From: CAYYOS01 sp964473355
GTDB lineage: Bacteria > Pseudomonadota > Gammaproteobacteria > Burkholderiales > REEB80
Direction: 5' to 3'
NCBI GenBank assembly: GCA_964473355.1
Contig: CAYYOS010000107.1
Location: 1 to 8,795 of the forward strand
Length of the DNA stretch: 8,795 bases
The position numbers and the translations under genes are program-made. Positions 1 to 6,716 of the stretch are shown here, in pieces. The notes under the pieces are model-generated. The model had not been told where the DNA came from. It did not search any database and was given only the letters and a program-made list of their open reading frames with translations. Position 1 is the stretch's first letter; each line of letters opens with the position of its first letter.

Positions 1-1
1 C

Positions 2-502
2 CGTCTAGTACGTAAATCTCCGTTCGATTCGGGTAACCGCCGCCACACTTCCTTCGCCAGCGTCTTCACTTATCCCGAAGTAGATGAGTCCATTGAAGTC
101 GAAATCAACCCTGCGGATTTGCGTGTCGATACTTACCGTGCTTCCGGCGCGGGCGGCCAGCACATTAATAAAACCGATTCTGCGGTGCGCCTGACTCATC
201 TGCCGAGCGGGATTGTCGTGCAATGTCAAAGCGACCGCTCTCAACACCGCAACCGCGCCGAAGCCATGGCAATGTTAAAAGCGCGCTTATATGAAACCGA
301 ACTGCGCAAACGTAATCAAGAAAAACAAGTGCTAGAAGAGTCTAAGTCCGATATAGGATGGGGCCATCAAATTCGCTCCTATGTTTTAGACCAATCGCGC
401 ATTAAAGACCTGCGCACAGGCGTGGAGATAGGTAACACCCAATCGGTACTAGATGGCGGGCTGGATGAGTTTATTTCTGAAAGCCTAAAGCAGGGAGTAT
501 AG
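2..502 (+). CDS. prfB: Peptide chain release factor 2 (RF2), 3' part only
   Basis: RF2 recognises UGA and UAA stop codons in the ribosomal A site and triggers hydrolysis of peptidyl-tRNA. The reading frame is open from base 2, so the 5' end of the gene, including any programmed frameshift site, lies outside the window. The visible part holds the catalytic GGQ motif at bases 152-160 in the context SGAGGQHINKTDSAVR, preceded by the RF2-type stretch SPFDSGNRRHTSFASV. It ends with the domain segment SYVLDQSRIKDLRTG and a TAG stop. The combination of SPFDSGNRRHTSFASV and DQSRIKDLRTG points to RF2 rather than RF1. lysS starts 4 bp after the stop, the same order as in E. coli, which implies co-transcription. 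The identification is very secure; only the amino-terminal part cannot be judged. Confidence 0.96.
   Translation, partial: RLVRKSPFDSGNRRHTSFASVFTYPEVDESIEVEINPADLRVDTYRASGAGGQHINKTDSAVRLTHLPSGIVVQCQSDRSQHRNRAEAMAMLKARLYETELRKRNQEKQVLEESKSDIGWGHQIRSYVLDQSRIKDLRTGVEIGNTQSVLDGGLDEFISESLKQGV
493..497 (+). promoter_or_regulatory. Ribosome binding site of lysS
   Basis: GGGAG lies inside the last codons of prfB, 9 nt before the lysS ATG at 507. A second purine run, AGGA at 501-504, is too close to the start to be ideal. This supports ATG 507 as the start rather than the internal ATG at 534, which is also preceded by few purines. Confidence 0.5.
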
Positions 503-506
503 GAAC

Positions 507-1979
507 ATGGATAACGACGACGACAATTCAGTCATGGAGGAGCGGCGTGCCAAGCTTGCATCTTGGCGCCGCGAAGGCAAACCTTTTCCCAACAATTTTA
601 GGCGCGAGCACCTAGCCCGTGCTTTGCATCAATCGTACGAAAGTATCAGTAAAGAGGATTTAGAAACTAACGATGTGTCCGTAAGTGTGGCGGGGCGAAT
701 GATGTTAAAGCGCGTCATGGGTAAAGCCAGCTTTGCTACATTGCAAGACGGTAGCGGACGTATTCAGCTCTACTTAGACTCTGCCCTGGGTCCGGTTTAT
801 GAGGCTTTTAAACACTTTGACCTCGGTGATATTCTCGGTGCCGAGGGAAAACTATTTAAAACGAACAAGGGCGAACTCTCGGTGCGGGTCAGCGCCTTGC
901 ACCTCCTGAGTAAAGCGCTGCGGCCCCTGCCTGAGAAATTTCACGGCTTAACTGATCAAGAAATCAAATATCGGCAGCGCTATATAGACTTAATAACCAA
1001 TCAAGAAACCCGAGATGTGTTTGCCATACGCTCTAAAACTATACGCGCACTGCGCTATTTTTTAGAGCGCCACGGCTATCTCGAAGTCGAGACGCCGATG
1101 ATGCACCCCATCCCCGGCGGCGCCGCGGCCCGACCATTTGTCACCCACCATAACGCCTTGGACATGCGTTTATATTTACGCATTGCGCCTGAGCTTTATC
1201 TTAAACGTTTGATCGTAGGCGGCATGGAAAAAGTCTTTGAGATTAATCGCAGCTTTCGCAATGAAGGTATTTCTACTCGCCACAACCCCGAATTTACCAT
1301 GCTGGAATTTTACGTGGCGTATGAAGACTATCGTCACTTGATGGACTTCACGGAGTTGCTGTTACGGGAACTCGCAGAAGCCGTACTGGGAAAAAACCAA
1401 ATTGAATACCAAGGGCAAAAAATTGATTTTGCCGCGCCTTTCGCCCGCTTGACTATGCAAGAAGCCATGACGCGGCATCTTGGTTTTACGTCAGACGAGC
1501 TTCAGCAAGCCAAGTTTTTAACCCAAGCGTTAGCTCGCGAAAAGGTCGACGCTAACCCTAATGAATCCCTTGCCAGCATGCAGCTTAAATTATTTGAAGC
1601 GACCACGGAACATCGCTTGATGGACCCCACGTTTATTATTGACTACCCAACCGAAGTGTCTCCCTTGGCGCGACGCAATGACGCCAGCCCGGAATTGACC
1701 GAGCGCTTTGAGTTATTTATTGCGGGACGCGAGATCGCCAATGGTTTTTCCGAGTTAAATGACCCAGAAGACCAAGCGCAACGATTTCGTGCACAAGCGG
1801 ACCAGAAGGCCGAGGGCAACGAAGAAGCCATGCATTATGATGCAGATTATATCCGCGCTCTAGAATTTGGCATGCCGCCGACTGCCGGCGAAGGAATCGG
1901 TATCGATCGCCTAGTGATGCTTTTCACGAATAGCACCAGTATCCGCGACGTCATTTTATTTCCGCAATTACGTAGCTAA
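507..1979 (+). CDS. lysS: Lysyl-tRNA synthetase, class II
   Basis: A 490-residue cytoplasmic enzyme that charges tRNA-Lys with lysine using ATP. The amino-terminal OB-fold anticodon-binding domain is seen at about residues 58-135 (VAGRMMLKRVMGKASF then LQDGSGRIQLYL). The class II catalytic core follows. Motif 1 is around residues 190-212 (YLEVETPMM then GGAAARPF), motif 2 is at 244-268 (FEINRSFRNEGISTRHNPEF), and motif 3 is at 461-473 (GEGIGIDRLVMLF). The segment AGREIANGFSELNDPEDQ, typical of LysS, is at 406-423. The length is slightly under the usual ~505. The start is chosen because it follows prfB by 4 bp with a GGGAG ribosome site. The first ten residues are Asp/Asn-rich and variable in the family. 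It is probably transcribed with prfB. No clear terminator follows the TAA stop. Confidence 0.97.
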   Translation: MDNDDDNSVMEERRAKLASWRREGKPFPNNFRREHLARALHQSYESISKEDLETNDVSVSVAGRMMLKRVMGKASFATLQDGSGRIQLYLDSALGPVYEAFKHFDLGDILGAEGKLFKTNKGELSVRVSALHLLSKALRPLPEKFHGLTDQEIKYRQRYIDLITNQETRDVFAIRSKTIRALRYFLERHGYLEVETPMMHPIPGGAAARPFVTHHNALDMRLYLRIAPELYLKRLIVGGMEKVFEINRSFRNEGISTRHNPEFTMLEFYVAYEDYRHLMDFTELLLRELAEAVLGKNQIEYQGQKIDFAAPFARLTMQEAMTRHLGFTSDELQQAKFLTQALAREKVDANPNESLASMQLKLFEATTEHRLMDPTFIIDYPTEVSPLARRNDASPELTERFELFIAGREIANGFSELNDPEDQAQRFRAQADQKAEGNEEAMHYDADYIRALEFGMPPTAGEGIGIDRLVMLFTNSTSIRDVILFPQLRS

Positions 1980-2122
1980 TTTGCGAGGATAAGATTTGTA
2001 ATATTTACCTTATTCTTCCACCAGAAATACAAAAAATCTTCCGGTATTAACAAAGTTCTCTTATTATTCAATTCTTTAGATAAAAATTTTATGGGAACAC
2101 TAATTGCTACCTTTAACTTTAC

Positions 2123-2128
2123 GATAAT
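2123..2128 (+). promoter_or_regulatory. Possible -10 element for the exported-protein gene
   Basis: GATAAT matches the TATAAT consensus at five of six positions and lies 45 nt before the ATG at 2174. No convincing -35 hexamer sits at 16-18 bp upstream, so the promoter may be weak, activator-dependent or elsewhere in the AT-rich spacer. Confidence 0.25.
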
Positions 2129-2160
2129 GCGTAGGCATTTGATGTTAATCACTTACCATA

Positions 2161-2167
2161 AAAGGAG
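2161..2167 (+). promoter_or_regulatory. Strong ribosome binding site for the exported-protein gene
   Basis: AAAGGAG is a near-consensus Shine-Dalgarno sequence with 6 nt to the ATG at 2174. It is one of the two strongest in the window (the other precedes glnB), and it fixes the start that gives a complete signal peptide. Confidence 0.75.
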
Positions 2168-2173
2168 AACCAC

Positions 2174-2788
2174 ATGAAAAAATTAAATTTATTGATCATG
2201 GCTGCTTTCGCTGGCAGTGCTATGAATGTAATGGCCGCTGATAGCGAAGTAAAACCCAAAAGCGCAACTGAACAGCGTGCCACCATTGAAAAAGCGATGA
2301 CACCAGAAACGCGCACTGGCACAACACCCAGCGCTAATACACCTAAACCCGTCAGCGCCACTGAGCAGCGTTCTGAAGCCATGCGCAACAGCAACCAACC
2401 CACTACCAGCGACACCAAGGTTAAGAGCTCGGGGAATACCGATGTCGGCGTAGTAAAGCCTAAGAGCGAGACGGATGACCGGCGCGATATGAGTACTGGC
2501 AAAACTACGACTTATGGCGGCACGCCTACGGGTGCCAGCATGGGTACTTCCAGCGGCGCCAGCATGGGCACCTCCAGTTCTTCCGGCCCGAGCGGAATGA
2601 GCATGACGGGTGGCATGATGGGTTCACACGCCATGAACGGCAAAATTACGAAAATTAATCACAAAACCGGAAAGGTTACGGTCAAAACCGATGAGGGAAA
2701 TATGGACGTACATTTCCCTGCAAGTGATATCCAAGACCTAAAACGCGGCGACACCATCAGCGTGCATATGGGTTATACCCGCGGCTAG
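2174..2788 (+). CDS. Exported repeat-containing Met/Ser/Gly-rich protein of unknown function
   Basis: A 204-residue protein I cannot assign to a named family. Residues 1-21 form a typical Sec signal peptide: KK, a hydrophobic stretch, then a V-M-A site before Ala22-Asp23. The mature amino half is low in complexity and carries three related motifs, KPKSATEQR at 27-35, KPVSATEQR at 58-66 and KPKSETDDR at 95-103, each followed by a short charged stretch. Residues 120-135 are a tandem GASMGTSS pair, and 141-154 is Met-rich with a His (GMSMTGGMMGSHAM). Residues 155-201 look like a small beta-barrel: NGKITKINHKTGKVTV, then MDVHFP, then LKRGDTISVHMGY. The pattern loosely recalls CusF-like periplasmic copper-binding domains, an inference from shape only. 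It has its own ribosome site and terminator, so it is probably monocistronic. The product is expected in the periplasm or outside the cell. Confidence 0.85.
   Translation: MKKLNLLIMAAFAGSAMNVMAADSEVKPKSATEQRATIEKAMTPETRTGTTPSANTPKPVSATEQRSEAMRNSNQPTTSDTKVKSSGNTDVGVVKPKSETDDRRDMSTGKTTTYGGTPTGASMGTSSGASMGTSSSSGPSGMSMTGGMMGSHAMNGKITKINHKTGKVTVKTDEGNMDVHFPASDIQDLKRGDTISVHMGYTRG
2531..2578 (+). repeat. Two tandem 24-bp units encoding GASMGTSS
   Basis: Copy one is 2531-2554 and copy two is 2555-2578. They differ at four positions (unit positions 3, 15, 18 and 24), all third codon positions and all synonymous, so both encode Gly-Ala-Ser-Met-Gly-Thr-Ser-Ser. This indicates an in-frame duplication within the linker of the exported protein, followed by selection on the amino-acid sequence. 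Confidence 0.85.
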
Positions 2789-2808
2789 GGGGTTCTAGCT
2801 TAATTAAG
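2784..2808 (+). other. Small hairpin at the stop codon followed by a 10-bp palindrome
   Basis: GCTAG (2784-2788, containing the TAG stop) pairs with CTAGC (2795-2799) around the six-base loop GGGGTT. It is followed by the perfect palindrome CTTAATTAAG (2799-2808), which overlaps the start of the terminator stem. Whether it matters for 3'-end formation is unknown. Confidence 0.3.
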
Positions 2809-2830
2809 GGCGCCTCGGGCGCCCTTTTTT
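2806..2830 (+). terminator. Rho-independent terminator
   Basis: A perfect 9-bp, GC-rich stem (AAGGGCGCC with GGCGCCCTT) around a TCG loop, followed by further T residues to 2830. It lies 17 bp after the exported-protein stop codon. Read on the minus strand, the same stem is followed only by TTAATTAAG, so it would be a poorer terminator for rimO, which converges on it. Confidence 0.93.
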
Positions 2831-2888
2831 ATTTCTTACAAACATCCCTAAGAATCGTGCTCAAAAAGGACCTATTCAACAGCGTTCC

Positions 2889-4214
2889 TCAAGTCACGGC
2901 ATAGCCAAACAAGTCGTGAGCATCCGAGTTAGTTACACATACTTGGACAAAATCGCCTATGTTAATATTTTCCGGGTTTTCTATATAAACTACGCCGTCA
3001 ATTTCTGGAGCGTCCGCAGCGCTTCGTGCGATGGCGCTTTGCTCAGATAGCTCGTCGACTAACACAGCGATTGTTGAACCGCGTTTTAATTTGAGTTTTT
3101 CCGCGCTGATTTGCTCTTGATGCGCCATGAATAGCCGCAGCCGCTCCACCTTAATCTCTTCGGGGATCTGATCGGGCAATAGGTTGGCGGCTGCGCCTTC
3201 TACGGGGCTATACATAAAACAGCCGACCCGATCCAACTTAGCCTCATCTAAAAATTCTAAAAGGGTGGAAAAATCGTTCTCGGTTTCACCCGGAAAACCG
3301 ACAATAAAGGTGCTGCGTATCGTTATTTCCGGACATATAGCGCGCCAACGGGTAATTTGCGTCAAGTTATTTTCCATGCTTGCGGGACGCTTCATTGCCC
3401 TCAGAATAGCTGGGCTTGCGTGCTGAAAAGGCACATCGAGATAGGGCAAAATTTTTCCCTCGGCCATCAAAGGGATCAGTTCCGCCACGTGCGGATACGG
3501 GTACACGTAATGCAGCCGAACCCAAATTCCCAGTTCGCCTAGACTTCGCGCGAGATCGGTGACATGAGTTTTTACCACCCGGCCCTGCCAAAAACCCGGG
3601 CGAAATTTTACGTCGACCCCGTAGGCGCTGGTGTCTTGTGAAATCACCAAGAGCTCTTTTACCCCCGCCTTTGCGAGATTCTCCGCCTCCTGCATAATTT
3701 CCCCCATTGCGCGGCTTTGCAGCTTGCCGCGCATCGCCGGAATGATGCAAAAAGAACACCGATGATTGCAGCCCTCGGAAATTTTTAAGTACGCATAGTG
3801 TTTAGGCGTGAGTTTCACGCCCTGGGGCGGCACTAAATCCAGGTAGGGATCGTGAGGCTGAGGTAAATGCTGGTGCAGCGCACCCATTACTTCCTGGAAA
3901 GCCTGCGGTCCCGTAACCGCTAATACACGGGGGTGGGCCGCCTTAATCAGTTCGCCGTTGGCACCCAAACACCCAGTCACGATGACTTTGCCATTTTTTT
4001 CCAGCGCCTCACCAATTGCGTCTAGGGATTCTTCTATGGCGCTATTGATAAAACCACAGGTGTTAACAATCACGATGTCGGCGGTTTCGTAATCGGGTGT
4101 GAGGGCGTAACCCTCGACCCGTAATCGCGTAAGAATTTGCTCGGAATCCACCAGTGCCTTGGGACAACCCAAAGACACGAAACCTACTTTATTGGAATGC
4201 GATTTTTTTTCCAT
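2889..4214 (-). CDS. rimO: Ribosomal protein S12 methylthiotransferase RimO
   Basis: A radical-SAM enzyme that adds a methylthio group to a conserved aspartate of ribosomal protein S12. At 441 residues it is the same length as E. coli RimO. The amino-terminal MTTase domain carries the cluster-binding cysteines Cys17 (SLGCPKALVDSE), Cys53 (NTCGFI) and Cys82 (VTGCLG). The radical-SAM signature CNHRCSFC has Cys149, Cys153 and Cys156, and a TRAM domain occupies roughly 375-441. The motifs SLGCPKALVDSE and LKISEGCNHRCSFCIIPAMRG favour RimO over the tRNA-modifying relative MiaB. It is the last gene of the minus-strand run and starts 6 bp after the transporter stop. No strong ribosome site is visible, so translation may be coupled to the gene before it. 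It converges on the exported-protein gene with a 100-bp gap. Confidence 0.96.
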   Translation of the reverse strand: MEKKSHSNKVGFVSLGCPKALVDSEQILTRLRVEGYALTPDYETADIVIVNTCGFINSAIEESLDAIGEALEKNGKVIVTGCLGANGELIKAAHPRVLAVTGPQAFQEVMGALHQHLPQPHDPYLDLVPPQGVKLTPKHYAYLKISEGCNHRCSFCIIPAMRGKLQSRAMGEIMQEAENLAKAGVKELLVISQDTSAYGVDVKFRPGFWQGRVVKTHVTDLARSLGELGIWVRLHYVYPYPHVAELIPLMAEGKILPYLDVPFQHASPAILRAMKRPASMENNLTQITRWRAICPEITIRSTFIVGFPGETENDFSTLLEFLDEAKLDRVGCFMYSPVEGAAANLLPDQIPEEIKVERLRLFMAHQEQISAEKLKLKRGSTIAVLVDELSEQSAIARSAADAPEIDGVVYIENPENINIGDFVQVCVTNSDAHDLFGYAVT

Positions 4215-4220
4215 ACTTGC

Positions 4221-4988
4221 TTACGCCAAATGCCCAGTGAGGTTTTTTACCACCCAGATCGAAGCAACGCCTGACCCTATCAATAAAACTTGATGCAAGG
4301 TCGCCATTAATCCCACGCGTTTATGTAAACCCGGAATTAAATCCGCTACCGCCACATAAATCATACTGGCCGCTGCCAGACCCAATACCGTGGGCACGAT
4401 TTCTTGCATAGACTGCAAGGCGAAATACGCCAGTACGCCGCCAACCACGGTGGCGAAGCTCGATAAAACATTAAAAAAAAGCGCCTGGCGTTTGCTATAT
4501 CCAGAATGCAACAAGATTAAGAAATCGCCCACTTCTTGAGGAATTTCGTGGGCAATAATCGCTAACGCGGTCACTAAGCCTAGCCTGATATCCGCCATAA
4601 AAGCAGCCGCGATTAAAATGCCGTCGACGAAATTATGGAAGGTATCGCCGACAATAATCATCACGCCGCTGCGATCGTTAGCGGTTTCCGCTACGCCGTG
4701 CGCTTCGCATTCATCGCCGTGACAGTGGCGCCATAACACCAATTTTTCAAGCACAAAAAACAGTAATAGCCCCGCCAACACCGTGGCGGCCATGGTATCG
4801 ATGCTTTTACTGGCGCTGAACGCGTGCGGCAAAATTTCCAGGAAGGCCGCGCCCAACAACGCGCCGATGGCGTAACTGATAAGCGTGGGAATAGCCGCGG
4901 GGCGCGCACTAAATGCTAAGCTCGCTGCTGCAACCAGGCTAAATAATCCGCCCGCTAGGCTAGTTAGAAGAATCCAGGTGAGGATCAT
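4221..4988 (-). CDS. ZIP-family divalent metal transporter
   Basis: A 255-residue inner-membrane protein with about eight hydrophobic segments, as expected for ZIP carriers, which move zinc, iron or manganese into the cytoplasm. The metal-path motifs are in adjacent helices: HNFVDG at 118-123 (His118, Asn119, Asp122) and HEIPQEVGD at 147-155 (His147, Glu148, Glu152). The loop before the first of these is metal-ligand-rich (HCHGDECEAHG, 88-98). The HEIPxExGD form resembles the LIV-1 branch of ZIP proteins rather than ZupT, with Gln151 where the eukaryotic LIV-1 motif has His. That placement is by motif only, and the metal cannot be told from the sequence. The gene sits 17 bp after pgeF and 6 bp before rimO on the same strand, with no clear ribosome site, so it is probably in their operon. 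Confidence 0.9.
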   Translation of the reverse strand: MILTWILLTSLAGGLFSLVAAASLAFSARPAAIPTLISYAIGALLGAAFLEILPHAFSASKSIDTMAATVLAGLLLFFVLEKLVLWRHCHGDECEAHGVAETANDRSGVMIIVGDTFHNFVDGILIAAAFMADIRLGLVTALAIIAHEIPQEVGDFLILLHSGYSKRQALFFNVLSSFATVVGGVLAYFALQSMQEIVPTVLGLAAASMIYVAVADLIPGLHKRVGLMATLHQVLLIGSGVASIWVVKNLTGHLA

Positions 4989-5005
4989 GGGCGAAAATCA
5001 ACGTA

Positions 5006-5743
5006 TTATACAGGAGGCGAGAGCCAAATAACGGAGGCCATGCGCCCGGTTGTACTGGACCTCCGGTAGGAAAAAAACAAATCGCGTTGCGTATAGGTGC
5101 AATAGTCGCCCCCATAGATGGCGGTAACGCCCGCGCGCTGCAGGCGATGACGAGCTAAGAGATATAGATCGGCGCGCCACTTGCCCTTGCCATCCGCGAT
5201 AAAAGCGCTGGCATCGGCAGGGCGCTCGCCAATAAACACCTCGCGCATATCATCACCCACCTGGAAGGCATCCGGGCCAATCGCCGGACCTAAGTAGGCC
5301 AATAATGAGTTGGCGGGTACCCCCATGGCGGCTATGGTTGCCTCAATAACCCCCGCCGCTAGGCCGCGCCATCCGGCGTGCGCCACACCGACCACACTCG
5401 CCGCCGTATCCGCAAAAAACACCGGCAAGCAATCCGCAGTGAGCACCGCGCAGGGCACCTCAGGCTCGCCGGTAAAGCAGGCATCCGCTTCAATATTAGC
5501 CTCACCAAAGGGCAATTGAATAACCCCATCACCGTGAACCTGGGTTAGCCATTGGGGAGGGGTCAGGGTAAAGCCTAGCAATCCTCTATTTATTGCGACG
5601 TCGCCTGCGTTGTCCCCGACGTGCGCCGCTAGATTCCAACTATTGAAAGGCGGGGCGCTGACGCCACCCTTACGTGTTGTGGTAAAAGCCTGTACCGCAG
5701 CGGGCGCAGGCCAATCTAAAAAAACGCGATTATTTCTTATCAT
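5006..5743 (-). CDS. pgeF: Peptidoglycan editing factor PgeF (YfiH, multicopper-oxidase-like fold)
   Basis: A 245-residue member of the YfiH/DUF152 family. The E. coli homologue removes wrongly incorporated serine from peptidoglycan precursors, and family members also have purine nucleoside activities. The conserved His/Cys/His metal or catalytic site is visible as His70 (TQVHGDGV), Cys105 (TADCLPVFFAD) and His122 (GVAHAGWRG). Other family blocks are TTRKGGVS near 22, LGPAIGPDAFQVG near 151, and the carboxy-terminal GGDYCTYTQRDLFFSYRR. The start ATG at 5741-5743 lies inside the end of rluD, giving a 14-bp overlap. AAGG at 5753-5756 lies 9 nt upstream of the ATG. The rluD-pgeF order matches E. 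coli. The old name polyphenol oxidase (laccase) is less likely to describe the physiological role. Confidence 0.94.
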   Translation of the reverse strand: MIRNNRVFLDWPAPAAVQAFTTTRKGGVSAPPFNSWNLAAHVGDNAGDVAINRGLLGFTLTPPQWLTQVHGDGVIQLPFGEANIEADACFTGEPEVPCAVLTADCLPVFFADTAASVVGVAHAGWRGLAAGVIEATIAAMGVPANSLLAYLGPAIGPDAFQVGDDMREVFIGERPADASAFIADGKGKWRADLYLLARHRLQRAGVTAIYGGDYCTYTQRDLFFSYRRSSTTGRMASVIWLSPPV

Positions 5744-6716
5744 CGACCACCGCCTTAAGTAACAGCTGCATATCCTCGGGTAGGGGCGCCTCCCAGGTCA
5801 TCTTAAGGTGGGAGTGCGGATGGATTAGCGTAAGCTTGGTCGCATGCAAAGCTTGTCTATTAAGTTGCCGCACGGCTTTGCCGATGGCGCTGGTTTTATC
5901 GTAGCGCGCCGCGGAATACACGGCGTCCCCCACTAGTGGGTGGCCGATAGATTGCATATGTACGCGAATTTGATGCGTGCGGCCCGTTTCTAAACGACAA
6001 CGGAGCAAGGTGAATGCCCCCAGCACTTGCTCAATACTATAGTAAGTACGGGCGGTTCGCCCCGTTGCAATTAATGCCATTTTGGTACGTTGTGTTGGGT
6101 GCCGTCCAATAGCAGCATCGACTACCCCACTGGAATGAATCCCGCCGTACACTAAGGCAAGATATTCCCGACCCATGGTGCGCGCCTGCAATTGCTCGAC
6201 TAAGTTTTTTTGCGCGGCCAAAGTTTTCGCCACCACCAATAAGCCGCTGGTGCCTTTGTCCAGTCTATGGACTATGCCGGCACGAGGAATGCCGTGCAAC
6301 ACCGGGATGTGATGCAGTAGCGCATTTAACATCGTCCCATCGCCCACGCCGCTGCCCGGATGCACCACCAACCCGGCGGGCTTATTAATAACAGCCAGAT
6401 GGTCATCTTGATAAATTATTGGCAACGCCATATCTTGCGCAAAAAAACCCGCTGCTGTAACCGTATTGGGTGGCGTAATATCGATTAATTCTCCACCCCA
6501 GACGATTTGCTTAGGCTGCGCTTTTTCCCCATTGACCAGCACGTGATGCTCGCGAATCCAGGATTGCAAGCGGTTGCGGGAGTACTCTGGGAGCAAGGCG
6601 TGCAGTGTCTGGTCTAAACGGCTACCGGCATATTGCGGCGCAATGACAAGGTGGATGAGATTCGGCGCCGCCGGGTTTACGTTATAATGCGGTAAGTTTT
6701 CAGCGGATGTCATCAT
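5730..6716 (-). CDS. rluD: 23S rRNA pseudouridine synthase RluD
   Basis: A 328-residue enzyme that isomerises uridines 1911, 1915 and 1917 (E. coli numbering) in helix 69 of 23S rRNA. An S4 RNA-binding domain spans about residues 32-80 (SRLDQTLHALLPEYSRNRL, then VLVNGEKAQPKQ). The catalytic domain has the HRLDK motif at 150-154 with nucleophile Asp153, the RLETGRTHQIRVHM block at 241-254, and HPLVGD at 259-264. E. coli RluD has 326 residues. Relative to it, this protein seems to start about 15-19 residues earlier. No ATG, GTG or TTG lies in frame between Met2 and the S4 domain, so the start is 6716 or the adjacent ATG at 6713. It is the first gene of the minus-strand run, and its start codon overlaps that of divergent bamD. 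Confidence 0.95.
   Translation of the reverse strand: MMTSAENLPHYNVNPAAPNLIHLVIAPQYAGSRLDQTLHALLPEYSRNRLQSWIREHHVLVNGEKAQPKQIVWGGELIDITPPNTVTAAGFFAQDMALPIIYQDDHLAVINKPAGLVVHPGSGVGDGTMLNALLHHIPVLHGIPRAGIVHRLDKGTSGLLVVAKTLAAQKNLVEQLQARTMGREYLALVYGGIHSSGVVDAAIGRHPTQRTKMALIATGRTARTYYSIEQVLGAFTLLRCRLETGRTHQIRVHMQSIGHPLVGDAVYSAARYDKTSAIGKAVRQLNRQALHATKLTLIHPHSHLKMTWEAPLPEDMQLLLKAVVDDKK
6683..6688 (+). promoter_or_regulatory. Candidate bamD -10 element
   Basis: A perfect TATAAT lies 26 nt before the bamD ATG, inside the first codons of rluD on the other strand. The region 16-18 bp upstream shows no good -35 match. Initiation here would give a leader of about 20 nt. Confidence 0.5.

Larger units (their letters stand above)
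1980..2173 (+). other. AT-rich intergenic region upstream of the exported-protein gene
   Basis: These 194 bp contain no convincing coding frame and are clearly more AT-rich than the flanking genes. Visible elements are an imperfect inverted repeat near 1991-2040 (AAGATTTGTA against TACAAAAAATCTT), an AT palindrome at 2080-2092 (ATAAAAATTTTAT), a possible -10 at 2123-2128 and a strong ribosome site at 2161-2167. The inverted repeat has no T-tract after it, so I do not call it a terminator for lysS. Confidence 0.6.

Noticed and set aside
1643..1831. 62-residue minus-strand frame inside lysS
   Set aside because: It lies antisense to conserved LysS sequence and shows no independent coding signal.
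1991..2040. Possible rho-independent terminator after lysS
   Set aside because: The inverted repeat is AT-rich, has a three-base bulge and a long loop, and is followed by CCGG rather than a T-tract.
2149..2502. 117-residue minus-strand frame antisense to the exported-protein gene
   Set aside because: It mirrors the coding strand of a gene with a convincing signal peptide, ribosome site and terminator, has no ribosome site of its own, and its hydrophobic look comes from the reverse complement of Ser/Thr/Ala-rich codons.
3367..3759. 130-residue minus-strand frame inside rimO
   Set aside because: It is an alternate-frame shadow of the radical-SAM domain of RimO, rich in Arg and Gly with no recognisable motif.
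5006..5743. True laccase or multicopper oxidase
   Set aside because: The protein lacks the HxH copper-site pattern of cupredoxin-type oxidases. The His/Cys/His arrangement and the position after rluD fit the YfiH/PgeF family instead.
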